This document shows positions 8,354 to 16,532 of a DNA stretch of 64,000 nt, piece after piece. The position numbers were made by a program, and so were the translations under genes. The notes beneath the pieces were generated by a model. It was not told where the DNA came from. It worked only from the letters and a program-made list of their open reading frames with translations, and made no database searches. The stretch is from Enorma phocaeensis (GTDB lineage Bacteria; Actinomycetota; Coriobacteriia; Coriobacteriales; Coriobacteriaceae). The stretch covers positions 666,451 to 730,450 of the forward strand of contig NZ_LT891970.1 of NCBI RefSeq assembly GCF_900186505.1, read 5' to 3'. Positions within the stretch are counted from its first letter, which is position 1; the number at the start of each line of letters is the position of its first letter.

Positions 8354-9637
8354 TTAGAATACGAGCACGGCACCAATAGCCAGGAACAGGCAGTTAACAA
8401 TCCACATAGGAATCGTGAACTTCCAGAACTCGGTCATCTTATAGTTGCCCATACCAAACACAAGTGCAGGCAAGCCATCAATCGGCAAGAAGCCACCGGC
8501 GAAGGCGGACATGGTCGTCGCAGCCGCGGGACCGATGGGATCAACACCCAGCGAGACGCACGCCGCGATGACGATGGGCACGAAGATGTAAGCAGAAGCG
8601 AACGCCGCACCAGTGAAGGTAGTGCTGAGGCTCGTGAGCAGGCAGAAAGCGAACACGAGGACGAACAGCGGCATATCAGCAGCAGCACCAGCGACGGCGT
8701 TGCCAATGAGAGCGGCCAAGCCAGAATCGGCAAGCGCGTTGGCCACGGGGATAGCGCAGCACATCATGAGGACGATGGGCGAGAACAGGTTGTCGCGCAT
8801 CTCCTTCCAGCTGATGACGCCAATACCCAGGAGGATGAAGGCGAGAATGCCAGGAAGAACGTAAGCGATGTCACCGAGCTGAGTTACAAACATCATGCCA
8901 AGCACGGAGATGACGAGGCTGGCGACTGTAACGCCTTCCTTCCAGGACGGCATAGTGCTCTGGAATGCCTCATCGCTCTTCTCCTGCTGGTCGGCGATCG
9001 GATGATCGGGGAGGAGCTTGTACGAAGCGACGCACCAGATGAAGTAGCCAACACAACCAAGAAGCGTAAGCGCGGTAAAGGCGACCATGGAGATGTTCTC
9101 GGTCACAATGTTGGCGCCCTCAAGGATACCGATGCACAAGCCGAAGTTGACGGCGATGTTAACCGGGTGATAGCAACCAAAACCGAGCGGCATGAGGAGC
9201 TTGGAGGTCGGGAGGTTCTTATCATAGGGAATGGTGGACACGATGCCCAGGATGAGCACATAGTAACCCGTGGAGTGACCGCCAGTGAGCAGGCAAGCGA
9301 CCATGACAAGGATCACAAGGAGCATATAGCCCTTGAAGCCGCCCTTCTCAACCAGCTTGAACATCCAGTTGCGCAGCTTAGCCGTAAAGCTCGTCTTCTG
9401 GAACGCCGCCAGCACAACCATAAAGAATGCAATCATCCATACGCTTGTATTAGTGAATCCTGCAAAAGCGTACGGAATGTCCCACTTAACTTCCCAATTA
9501 GCGCCAAACAACACACCTGCGACGACGATCAAGCAGTCGGCCAGCAGCGGCGGAGCGCCGAACGGGAGGGCATCGGTCATGATCAGAACGACCATGACGA
9601 CGAGGATCGCCAGAGCACAAATCATCTGAATCGTCAT
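8354..9637 (-). CDS. SLC13 (DASS/citrate-type) anion permease
   Basis: 427-residue integral membrane protein with about 11-12 helices, resembling divalent anion:Na+ symporters and CitMHS-type carriers. Seen features are a hydrophobic start (MICALAILVVMVVLIM), paired re-entrant-type segments around LTGGHSTGYYVLILG and SLSTTFTGAAFASAYIFVP, and GGFLPIDGLPALVFG near the C-terminus. It probably imports the carboxylate substrate of the pathway. It lies between the PdxA2-type gene and the SDR gene, and hairpins precede and follow it, so its level may be set separately from the enzymes. The exact anion cannot be read from the sequence. Confidence 0.85.
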   Translation of the reverse strand: MTIQMICALAILVVMVVLIMTDALPFGAPPLLADCLIVVAGVLFGANWEVKWDIPYAFAGFTNTSVWMIAFFMVVLAAFQKTSFTAKLRNWMFKLVEKGGFKGYMLLVILVMVACLLTGGHSTGYYVLILGIVSTIPYDKNLPTSKLLMPLGFGCYHPVNIAVNFGLCIGILEGANIVTENISMVAFTALTLLGCVGYFIWCVASYKLLPDHPIADQQEKSDEAFQSTMPSWKEGVTVASLVISVLGMMFVTQLGDIAYVLPGILAFILLGIGVISWKEMRDNLFSPIVLMMCCAIPVANALADSGLAALIGNAVAGAAADMPLFVLVFAFCLLTSLSTTFTGAAFASAYIFVPIVIAACVSLGVDPIGPAAATTMSAFAGGFLPIDGLPALVFGMGNYKMTEFWKFTIPMWIVNCLFLAIGAVLVF

Positions 9638-9722
9638 AGTGCCTATCCCCTTCCTTTTCCATATCTCGATACAATCAGGTACGAAGGGCGCGCGTTTAGC
9701 GAACGTTGCCCCTCAACTGGCT

Positions 9723-9760
9723 GCGGGGTTCCGAGGGCTCCAATCCAGATGGAACCCCGC
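9723..9760 (-). other. Intercistronic perfect hairpin upstream of the SLC13 permease gene
   Basis: GCGGGGTTCC pairs perfectly with GGAACCCCGC around an 18-base loop in the 138-bp gap after the pdxA2-like gene. There is no T-tract, so it is more likely an mRNA-processing or stability element than a classical terminator. Confidence 0.5.
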
Positions 9761-9775
9761 GACCGCACATGGCGT

Positions 9776-10831
9776 TTACCCCCTTCCTCTCGCCATACGC
9801 AGCGCGTAATCTATTGCGTTCACGAGTGAGAGCTCGTTGGACGTCCCCTTGCCGGCAAGGGCAAAGCCCGTGCCGTGGTCCACCGAGGTGCGGATGATGG
9901 GCAGACCGAGCGTGATGTTCACGCCTTCGACCGCCTTCCAGCCACCCGCTTCACGGTCGTAAACGAAGCCGAGCGTCTTGGTTGGAATGTGGCCCTGGTC
10001 GTGGTACATGCACACAACCATGTCGTACCAACCGCCGTTCATCTCGGAGAACACGCTGTCGGGCGGACACGGGCCCACAGCATCGATGCCCTCCGCCTGA
10101 GCGAGCTCGATGGCGGGGATGATCTCGTTGATCTCCTCGTCGCCAAAGAGCCCGTGTTCGCCCGCATGCGGGTTGAGGCCGGCGACAGCGATCTTGGGCG
10201 ACTCGATGCCGAGGTCGCGGCACGCCTGCCAGCCGAGCTTGATGACCTCCAGCACGCGCGGCGTCTTCACCCGGTCGCATGCCTCGCGCAGCGAGCAGTG
10301 CGTGGACACGTGCACCACGCGAAAATCATGGTGCGCGAGCAGCATCGTGTAGCTCTTGGTGTTCGTGTAGGTAGCGTAGATCTCGGTGTGCCCATCGAAG
10401 TGCATGCCCTGGGGCTCGAGCGCCAGGTTCATGGCCTCCTTGTTGAGGGCGTTTGTGACGGTGGCATCCACCTCGCCCGCCATAGCGAGCTCGATGGTGC
10501 GCTTCACGCTCTGGAAGGCGGCGTTGCCGCCCTCGACGGAGACCTCGCCCAGCTTGAACGAGGCAACGTCCTCGATGAGGTCCATGTGGTACACGTCGAT
10601 GGTGCCAGCCTCGAACATGGCGTCTGCGACGCTCGTGACCGGGTTCACGCGGATCTCAGGGTGATTCACGAAGGTCTTCGCCTGCTCGATCATCTTGGCA
10701 TCACCCACCACGATGGGGCGGCAGCGTTCGTAGAGCGAGGCGTCGGCGAGAGCCTTGACGGTAATCTCGGGGCCGTTTCCGGCGGGGTCGCCCATGGTAA
10801 TGGCGACGATGGGCAGCTCGGTGTTCGCCAT
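9776..10831 (-). CDS. pdxA2: PdxA2-type D-threonate/D-erythronate 4-phosphate dehydrogenase
   Basis: 351-residue PdxA-family oxidoreductase. It opens with ITMGDPAGNGPEITVKAL and has the conserved metal-site histidines in GHTEIYAT, YHDQGHIPTKTLGF and SVDHGTGFALAGKG. PdxA proteins oxidise 4-phosphohydroxy-threonine in vitamin B6 synthesis; PdxA2 paralogues beside DUF1537 kinases oxidatively decarboxylate four-carbon acid phosphates to dihydroxyacetone phosphate. The presence of the kinase two genes upstream and no other pyridoxine gene supports PdxA2. Its ATG comes 2 bases after the stop of the aldolase gene, so the two are coupled. Confidence 0.85.
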   Translation of the reverse strand: MANTELPIVAITMGDPAGNGPEITVKALADASLYERCRPIVVGDAKMIEQAKTFVNHPEIRVNPVTSVADAMFEAGTIDVYHMDLIEDVASFKLGEVSVEGGNAAFQSVKRTIELAMAGEVDATVTNALNKEAMNLALEPQGMHFDGHTEIYATYTNTKSYTMLLAHHDFRVVHVSTHCSLREACDRVKTPRVLEVIKLGWQACRDLGIESPKIAVAGLNPHAGEHGLFGDEEINEIIPAIELAQAEGIDAVGPCPPDSVFSEMNGGWYDMVVCMYHDQGHIPTKTLGFVYDREAGGWKAVEGVNITLGLPIIRTSVDHGTGFALAGKGTSNELSLVNAIDYALRMARGRG

Positions 10832-10833
10832 GG

Positions 10834-11745
10834 CTAGCACATCCCCTTCGCACGGTCGGCGTCGAGCGTGGCGGCGAGCGCCTCCATGCCCTCGGGGCAC
10901 AGGTAGTTGAACGGGGCACGGCAGCTGCCCACGGGATAGCCGAGCAGCTTGACCGCGGTCTTCACCACGGTGTTGGGGTTGCCGTACTTGAAGCAGTCGC
11001 GCAGCGGCGCCACGGCGGCCTGGCAGGCCTCGGCCTGCTCGAGGTTGCCGGCGGCCCAGTTCTCGTAGATGCCCACCATGTTCTTGGGATACACGTTGGC
11101 GCAGCCGGCGATGGCGCCCTTGGCACCGCGCTGAAGTGCCTTCAGAATGAGCGCGTCGTTGCCCGAGAGCACCCCGAAGTCCATATCCTTGGTGAGGCCG
11201 ATGTAGGCAGAGAGGTTGTCCCAGTCGCCCGAGGAATCCTTGGCTCCCACGATGTTGTCTACCTGGGCGAGCTCTACCACGGTCTGGGGATCGATGGCGT
11301 TGCCCGTACGAGCCGGGATGTTGTAGAGCACGATCGGCATGCTGGGCACTGCCTCGGCGACCTTCGTGTAGTGGACGATGAGCTCGTGCTGCGAGGCCTT
11401 TGCGAAGCTCGGCGTGATAACGGACAGGATGTCCGCGCCGGCAGCCTCGGCCATCTTGCACTGCTCGATGGTCTCCTTGGTGGAGATGCAGCCCGTGCCG
11501 GCATACACCGGGACGCGGCCCGCCACTTGGTCGATGACCGTCTCGAGCACAGCCTTCTTCTCCTCACCGGAGAGGATGTAGCCCTCGCCGTTGGTGCCGA
11601 ACGGGAAGATGCCGTGGATGCCCGCCTCGATCTGGCGCTCGACCTGGCGGCGCAACTCATCGAGGTTGACGGTCTCATCGTCGTTCATCGGTGTCACGAT
11701 AGGAACGATGATGCCCTTGATCTCTACCTTCTTCATATCAGCCAT
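10834..11745 (-). CDS. DapA/NanA superfamily aldolase (dihydrodipicolinate synthase-like)
   Basis: 303-residue TIM-barrel class I aldolase. GTNGEGYIL matches the conserved GTTGE carboxylate-binding loop, the catalytic Tyr is in VLYNIPARTG, and the Schiff-base Lys is in IVGAKDSSGDW. Members either condense or cleave pyruvate adducts: lysine synthesis, sialic acid, 2-keto-3-deoxygluconate or tagaturonate-type substrates. The gene lies in an acid-sugar operon rather than with lysine genes, so cleavage of a 2-keto-3-deoxy acid into pyruvate plus an aldehyde is likely, and the neighbouring Fe-alcohol dehydrogenase could reduce that aldehyde. Start chosen at the ATG with AAAGGTGG upstream. Confidence 0.85.
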   Translation of the reverse strand: MADMKKVEIKGIIVPIVTPMNDDETVNLDELRRQVERQIEAGIHGIFPFGTNGEGYILSGEEKKAVLETVIDQVAGRVPVYAGTGCISTKETIEQCKMAEAAGADILSVITPSFAKASQHELIVHYTKVAEAVPSMPIVLYNIPARTGNAIDPQTVVELAQVDNIVGAKDSSGDWDNLSAYIGLTKDMDFGVLSGNDALILKALQRGAKGAIAGCANVYPKNMVGIYENWAAGNLEQAEACQAAVAPLRDCFKYGNPNTVVKTAVKLLGYPVGSCRAPFNYLCPEGMEALAATLDADRAKGMC

Positions 11746-11791
11746 GGCCGACACTACCACCTTTCTATTCTTGGACACCCGTATGCGCTGC

Positions 11792-12946
11792 CTAGAGGAT
11801 CTGCGCGTAGATGGCCTTGGCATCTTCGAGCGTGACCTCGCGCATGTTGTTCACCAGCAGGCGCTGGACGCTCATGCCCGCCTCGGCGAGCTGGTCGATC
11901 GGGACGCCCTCGATACCCAACTCGCCAAGCTTCTTGGGAATATCGAGGTGCTCCACGATCGCATCCATGCGCTCGATCACAGCGGCTGCCTTCTCCTCGA
12001 CGGTCGCGGCGCCCGCATGGATCGCGCGATCATAGGCCACAGCCAGGCGCTCGGCGATGGCGGGCTCGTTGAAGTGCATGACGGGGCTCAACAGGATCGC
12101 GTTCGACACGCCGTGCGCGACGTGATACTTGCCACCGAGCGGATAGCTCAGCGCATGCACCGCGGTAGTACCCGACGCCGTGATGGCGATACCGGCATAG
12201 AAGCTCGCGAGCTGCATGGCGCGCTTGGCGTCGAGCGCCTCGGGGTCGTCGCAGGCGCGCTCGATGTTGTTGATGATGAGGTCGAAGGCCTCCAGCGCGA
12301 ACGTATCGCTCATGGGGTTTGCCTTCGTGGAGGTGTAGCACTCGATGGCGTGGCAGAGCGCGTCGATGCCCGTGGCGGCTGCGATCTTGCGCGGCAGGTT
12401 CTTGATCATGTCCGCCTCGAGGATCACCGCGTCGGCGATCATCGCGTCGTTCACGATGCCCACCTTGAGCTCGTCCTCGGGCACGGCCACGATGGCGTTG
12501 GGCGTTGCCTCGGCACCGGTGCCGGCGGTGGTGGGAACCATCACGGTATAGACCTGCTTGCGCGCGAGCGCAGGGTTATCCAGCAGGTCATGCACGGTGT
12601 ACTCGGACGTTGCGAGCACGCTCACGAGCTTCGCCGCATCCATGACCGAGCCGCCGCCGATGGCGAGGATGAAATCGGCGCCCTCACCAGCAAACCAGTC
12701 GACGGTCGCCTGGACCTCGCTGTACGTGGGCTCGATGGCGAGATCGCTCTGGACAGCAACCTCGATGCCGCGCGCCTCGATGATCTTGCGAGCCTGGTCG
12801 GTAAGGCCCAGATCGAAGATGCTCTTATCGCAGAACAGCGCGACCTTTTTGGGCTCGCGAGCGGCAAGAATCCCGTCGAGCTTCTCGAGGGCGCCCTCGC
12901 CTGCGTACACCGCGGTGGGGAGTTTTAGGCAATAGGACTGGAGCAT
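11792..12946 (-). CDS. Iron-containing alcohol dehydrogenase
   Basis: 384-residue group III dehydrogenase. The NAD-binding motif is GGGSVMDAAK, followed by PTTAGTGAEA. The metal ligands are the Asp and His of ATGIDALCHAIE and the two His of HALSYPLGGKYHVAHG. It reduces or oxidises a small aldehyde/alcohol such as lactaldehyde, glycolaldehyde or a semialdehyde. Its ATG overlaps the 3' end of the upstream kinase gene by about 22 bases and has GAGGTG in front, so translation is coupled. A role in removing the aldehyde made by the downstream-encoded aldolase is an inference from order. Confidence 0.88.
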   Translation of the reverse strand: MLQSYCLKLPTAVYAGEGALEKLDGILAAREPKKVALFCDKSIFDLGLTDQARKIIEARGIEVAVQSDLAIEPTYSEVQATVDWFAGEGADFILAIGGGSVMDAAKLVSVLATSEYTVHDLLDNPALARKQVYTVMVPTTAGTGAEATPNAIVAVPEDELKVGIVNDAMIADAVILEADMIKNLPRKIAAATGIDALCHAIECYTSTKANPMSDTFALEAFDLIINNIERACDDPEALDAKRAMQLASFYAGIAITASGTTAVHALSYPLGGKYHVAHGVSNAILLSPVMHFNEPAIAERLAVAYDRAIHAGAATVEEKAAAVIERMDAIVEHLDIPKKLGELGIEGVPIDQLAEAGMSVQRLLVNNMREVTLEDAKAIYAQIL

Positions 12947-14289
12947 GCTACCAACACCTCTTCTTTCTTCGGGTTTTGCGACGTTACCGGTGAAGATGGA
13001 ACGGACGATGATGCAGTGCTGCGCACGGGGGCGCTGCCCTGCGCGAGCCTGCATGCAAGCGAGACGAACAGATCCGGCTCGCCGAAGCCGCCGGATTTCG
13101 AGATGACGCGCACGGGCGAGCCCTCATACATGAACTCGGACATCACCACGCCCGTAGCGACCTCCGCCACCAAGGAGATGCTCGTCACGCCCATCTCCTC
13201 CAGGAAGCTGAGGAACACATCCCCGCCCATGACGAACACGAGGCAGGAACCGTGCACCAGGTGCTTGAGGATGCGACCAAGGTTGCGCGAGACCAGGCAG
13301 CGCAGATCCTCGGTGGTGCCGGTGTAGTGCACGCCAGGCAGGACATTGGGATCGAACCGCGCGCCGGATTCGATGACGGTGAGCGCGTTCGTGCGCCAGC
13401 TCTCGGCAATCTGGCTCTCAAAGGCTTTGAACGCGTCGCTCTCAACCCACTCGGGATAGAACTTGCTCTCATCGGGGAGGGAGAACGAAGGATTCCCCGC
13501 CTTGCGCGCATAGGCACACTGCGAGGTCGAGACCTCGTTCACGCTGCCGCAGAAGACGAGCAGGTTGCCCGGGCCGCGACCGGGGTAGCGGGTCGCGCTG
13601 AGATGGCCGCGCTCGTCGAGCACGCTTGCGAGCGCCTGAGCGAGGCCCGCGCAACCCGCAAGCAGCACAGGCGAGGAGCCATCGAGCGCTTCGCGACAGC
13701 AGCGGGACATCTCCTCGTCAGACTCGGCGTCGTAGACGATCACGTCTGCGCTACCGGCATCTTCCTCGAGCCCCTTGTCCATGGAACGGCAACCGACCGA
13801 AAGCTCGGGAACCTGGGAAGCGATGATCTCGCGCACGCTGGAACGCGTAACGGGCTCAAAAGGGTCCCTTCCAAAAACGCTCTCGTTGACCGGGACGCCC
13901 TCGATGTACTGGATACCGCCCTTGGTCACGCGCTTCATCGCCGGGAACGCCGGCATGAAGCGGATGGGACCTGCCCCCGGCACGGCATCGAGCACGCCGG
14001 CGAGCTCGGAACCGATGTTGCCCCGCAGGGCGGAATCGGTCTTCTTCATAATGACTCGCGCACCCGCAGCCCGACCGGCCGCCACGATGCGCGCGACGCG
14101 CTCCCGCGCAACCGCCGGGACAACGTGGCGCGTGCCGGCGTTCACGGCAAGGACGGCGGCGTTCGTCGTGGGGAGCCCGGCCCCGTTCTGGAAATCGATG
14201 CGCGTGCACACATCGACGCCTGCGCCCACAAGCGCTGCGGCGCCATCAAGCGTGCCGGTGAGGTCGTCCGCGATAAGCAGTATCTCCAT
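12925..14289 (-). CDS. Four-carbon acid sugar kinase family protein (DUF1537)
   Basis: 454-residue kinase with an N-terminal substrate-binding domain (LIADDLTGTLDGAAALVGAG, residues 5-24) and a C-terminal nucleotide-binding domain (VMGGDVFLSFLEEMG and ISKSGGFGEPDLF). DUF1537 proteins phosphorylate the 4-OH of D-threonate, D-erythronate, L-threonate or related 2-keto acids, and a partner PdxA2 or aldolase follows. Here both a PdxA2 and a class I aldolase follow, so the exact acid is open. First gene of the operon; GGGAGG precedes the ATG. The divergent activator gene begins 174 bases away, suggesting direct control. Confidence 0.88.
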   Translation of the reverse strand: MEILLIADDLTGTLDGAAALVGAGVDVCTRIDFQNGAGLPTTNAAVLAVNAGTRHVVPAVARERVARIVAAGRAAGARVIMKKTDSALRGNIGSELAGVLDAVPGAGPIRFMPAFPAMKRVTKGGIQYIEGVPVNESVFGRDPFEPVTRSSVREIIASQVPELSVGCRSMDKGLEEDAGSADVIVYDAESDEEMSRCCREALDGSSPVLLAGCAGLAQALASVLDERGHLSATRYPGRGPGNLLVFCGSVNEVSTSQCAYARKAGNPSFSLPDESKFYPEWVESDAFKAFESQIAESWRTNALTVIESGARFDPNVLPGVHYTGTTEDLRCLVSRNLGRILKHLVHGSCLVFVMGGDVFLSFLEEMGVTSISLVAEVATGVVMSEFMYEGSPVRVISKSGGFGEPDLFVSLACRLAQGSAPVRSTASSSVPSSPVTSQNPKKEEVLVACSSPIA

Positions 14290-14366
14290 GAGGCCATCCT
14301 CCCTTCCTCTCGTATGGTTGCAAGTATCGGCATTCGCCTCATCGCGTTACATCTTGCACGAGACCA

Positions 14367-14380
14367 AATCTGTTCAGATT
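14367..14380. promoter_or_regulatory. Palindrome AATCTGTTCAGATT in the divergent promoter region
   Basis: Perfect inverted repeat with a central TGTTCA, four bases upstream of TACAAT (14384-14389), a possible -10 box for the activator gene. It shares its TGTTCA core with the larger palindrome at 14405-14421, so the two may be paired binding sites of the same regulator. Confidence 0.5.
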
Positions 14381-14404
14381 CCGTACAATCTTTCCGTCCG
14401 GAGT

Positions 14405-14421
14405 TGTTCATAATATGAACA
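14405..14421. promoter_or_regulatory. Perfect 17-bp palindrome TGTTCATAATATGAACA, candidate operator
   Basis: Perfect dyad with an A at the centre, placed between the kinase operon and the divergent PrpR-like activator gene. A HTH dimer is the natural reader of such a site; the Fis-type HTH of the adjacent activator is the obvious candidate. Confidence 0.6.
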
Positions 14422-14463
14422 GTTATCTGTTTCGGACAAAGCTGCACGAAGGCGGTAGTTCGC

Positions 14464-16221
14464 ATGGCGCAGGCGCGCATCCTCGTCGTCGCCCCATATC
14501 CCGAGATGGTCCCCGAGCTCAAAGCGGTTGCCGAGGAGTTTCCCGACACGGACTTCTCCATAGAGACCGGCGACATCGAGAGCGGCCTCGAAAGCGCGCT
14601 GTCGGTCTTCCACCTCAACTTCGATGTGGTCGTCTCGCGCGGAGGCACGGCGCAGCTCCTCGAGGATGAGCTTTCGCTGCCGGTCATAGAAATCGAGCTC
14701 ACGATCCCCGAGCTGCTTCGTATGCTCCGCGAGGTGCCCGAAGGCGTCGACGCCGTTGCGCTCGTGGGCTTTCGCAACGTGCTGCGCAACGCCCGCGAGC
14801 TCGACCCCTTCTTCCCCTTCGACATAGACATCTACGGCGTTGATTTCGAAGACGAGATGCCCGGTGCCCTGGCCGACATCGCGAGAAACGATTACGAGGT
14901 CGTGCTGTGCGACGTCCGCTCCTACACCATAGCCTGCGACATGGGGCTCCCAGCCCACTTGCTCGTCTCTGGCAAAAGCGGCATCCGCGACGCATTCGAG
15001 CGAGCCGTCGCCGTCTGCGAGCAGCAGGCGTCGCTCGCCGCCGGCAACCAGCTGCTGCGAGACATCCTCCAGGCGAGCGACGTCACGTTCGTCGCCTTCG
15101 GCAACGACCGGCGCATCGTGTTCTCCAACCTCGCCGCCCACGACCGTGCCATCCTGCCCGACCTGCAGGCCCGTATGACGTCCGCCCCGCCGAAGCGCTT
15201 CATGATCCAGCGCGAGGGTCTTCTGTACACCATCACGACGAACCCGCTGAGCGGAGGTGATGGAACGGTCTTCGCCATCACCTCGGTGATCACGCCCAAT
15301 GAAAGCCGCATCACCGGGATCCAATACAAAAACGCCGATGACATTCGCACCGAGATGCAAGCCGATCCGCTCCACGCCATACAGGCCGAACTCGTGCTCG
15401 AGGCGCTCGCGCAGCCCGCCGCGGCACAGCCGAAGCCGGTGCTCGTCACCGGAGCCAAGGGCGGGGCAGAGCTTTTTTGCGCCAAGCTCATCTACCTCCT
15501 GAGCGAGCAGGCCAGCCGCCCGCTCGCCATCGTCGACTGCAGCCTGCTTACGGAGCGCAGCTGGGATTTCTTGATGAACAGCCACCGCTCCCCGCTCTAC
15601 GGATCGAATGCCACGCTGCTATTCAGGAAGATCGATGCGCTCGACGCACATTGGCGCACGCAGCTTGCCGCGACCATCAACCAGACGCAGCTCGCGAAGC
15701 GCTACCGGGTGATCTTCACCGATTCGGCTTCCGCCGACGGCCTGAGCGCGCAGGAGCTTCCCGCCTTCGTCGAAGCTGCAGGCTGCAGCACCCTCATGGT
15801 CCCACCCGTGCGCACATGGAGCGTGCTGCCGTTCGCCGCGCCCCGTTACCTCACCTTTCTGGCGGGCAGCACCGGACGGGAGGCACCGGTTATCGCACCC
15901 CAGGCGAACGACCTCTTGCTCGAGCAGGGATGGGAGGGCGACGTCACAGAGTTCTTCTGGGTTGTCAAATGGCTCTTTGCGGCAAATACCAGCGGCATCA
16001 TAACGACGAACGACGTAGCCGACGGGCTCTCGAACATGCGGAGGTATTCCGAGAAAGCGACCCCGAGCGAGGGCGGCACGCAGCTGGACCTTGATAGGCC
16101 GCTTGTCGAGATCAACCGCGACATCGCCCGCGCGGTCCTCGCCCAGCACGATGGGAACAAATCTCGTGCTGCCAAGAGCTTGGGCATATCGCGGACGACG
16201 CTCTACGGCCTGCTGCAATAG
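14464..16221 (+). CDS. PrpR-like transcriptional activator with degenerate AAA+ domain
   Basis: 585-residue regulator divergent from the acid-sugar operon. Residues about 1-190 match the PrpR N-terminal sensor domain (ILVVAPYPEM, DVVVSRGGTAQLL). About 200-290 look like a PAS domain (LQASDVTFVAFGNDRRIVFS). About 320-500 align with the sigma-54-activator AAA+ core, but the P-loop position reads VLVTGAKGGAELFCAKLIYL, without a GKE/GKS triplet, and no GAFTGA loop is visible. The end (about 545-585) is a Fis-type HTH (SRAAKSLGISRTTLYGLL). I infer a sigma-54-independent regulator that senses a pathway intermediate and binds the palindromes just upstream. Confidence 0.83.
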   Translation: MAQARILVVAPYPEMVPELKAVAEEFPDTDFSIETGDIESGLESALSVFHLNFDVVVSRGGTAQLLEDELSLPVIEIELTIPELLRMLREVPEGVDAVALVGFRNVLRNARELDPFFPFDIDIYGVDFEDEMPGALADIARNDYEVVLCDVRSYTIACDMGLPAHLLVSGKSGIRDAFERAVAVCEQQASLAAGNQLLRDILQASDVTFVAFGNDRRIVFSNLAAHDRAILPDLQARMTSAPPKRFMIQREGLLYTITTNPLSGGDGTVFAITSVITPNESRITGIQYKNADDIRTEMQADPLHAIQAELVLEALAQPAAAQPKPVLVTGAKGGAELFCAKLIYLLSEQASRPLAIVDCSLLTERSWDFLMNSHRSPLYGSNATLLFRKIDALDAHWRTQLAATINQTQLAKRYRVIFTDSASADGLSAQELPAFVEAAGCSTLMVPPVRTWSVLPFAAPRYLTFLAGSTGREAPVIAPQANDLLLEQGWEGDVTEFFWVVKWLFAANTSGIITTNDVADGLSNMRRYSEKATPSEGGTQLDLDRPLVEINRDIARAVLAQHDGNKSRAAKSLGISRTTLYGLLQ

Positions 16222-16386
16222 GAGCATCGGAAACGGGGGTCGGTTGCCCTTCTGCTATGCCTGGGGCAACAGACCCGGGATGGCCGGCTCGGCCTCCCCG
16301 CCTTCAAGGGGCAGCCCGTCCCGTCCGTGAGACGCGCTCGCCCAAAAGCCTCGATGTCAGGATGATGTAAAGTAGTGTTCGTGATT

Positions 16387-16400
16387 TGAAAACGTTTCTA
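16387..16400 (+). promoter_or_regulatory. cre-like / LacI-type operator candidate upstream of pyk
   Basis: TGAAAACGTTTCTA matches the catabolite-response-element consensus WTGNAANCGNWNNCW core except for one base, and contains the palindrome AAACGTTT. It lies about 55 bases before the pyk -35 region. A second AACGTTT occurs at 16463-16469. Confidence 0.4.
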
Positions 16401-16452
16401 CACTTTTTGTCCATAATCAATCGGTAATCGGCATATTTTGTCGGATAAGTGG

Positions 16453-16481
16453 TTTTACTGCAGAACGTTTCCTCCTATAAT
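16453..16481 (+). promoter_or_regulatory. pyk promoter
   Basis: A perfect TATAAT (16476-16481) stands 17 bases after TTTTAC (16453-16458), a weak -35 box. The expected start near 16489 leaves about 44 bases of leader before the pyk ATG. Confidence 0.55.
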
Positions 16482-16532
16482 CGCTTGCAACGAACCTGTT
16501 GTATCGGCAGAACGCTACTTTTGGAGGTCTGC

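Larger units (their letters stand above)
16222..16532. other. Intergenic region upstream of pyk
   Basis: 311 bases without a gene. The first 130 bases are GC-rich with no clear terminator for the activator gene; the last 150 are AT-rich and hold the pyk promoter and a cre-like site. Confidence 0.6.

Noticed and set aside
4467..9637. Classical sialic acid (nan) operon
   Set aside because: YhcH, a DapA/NanA-like aldolase and a sialidase-fold protein are present, but NanE and NanK are not, the sialidase-fold protein is cytosolic, and the kinase is DUF1537 type.
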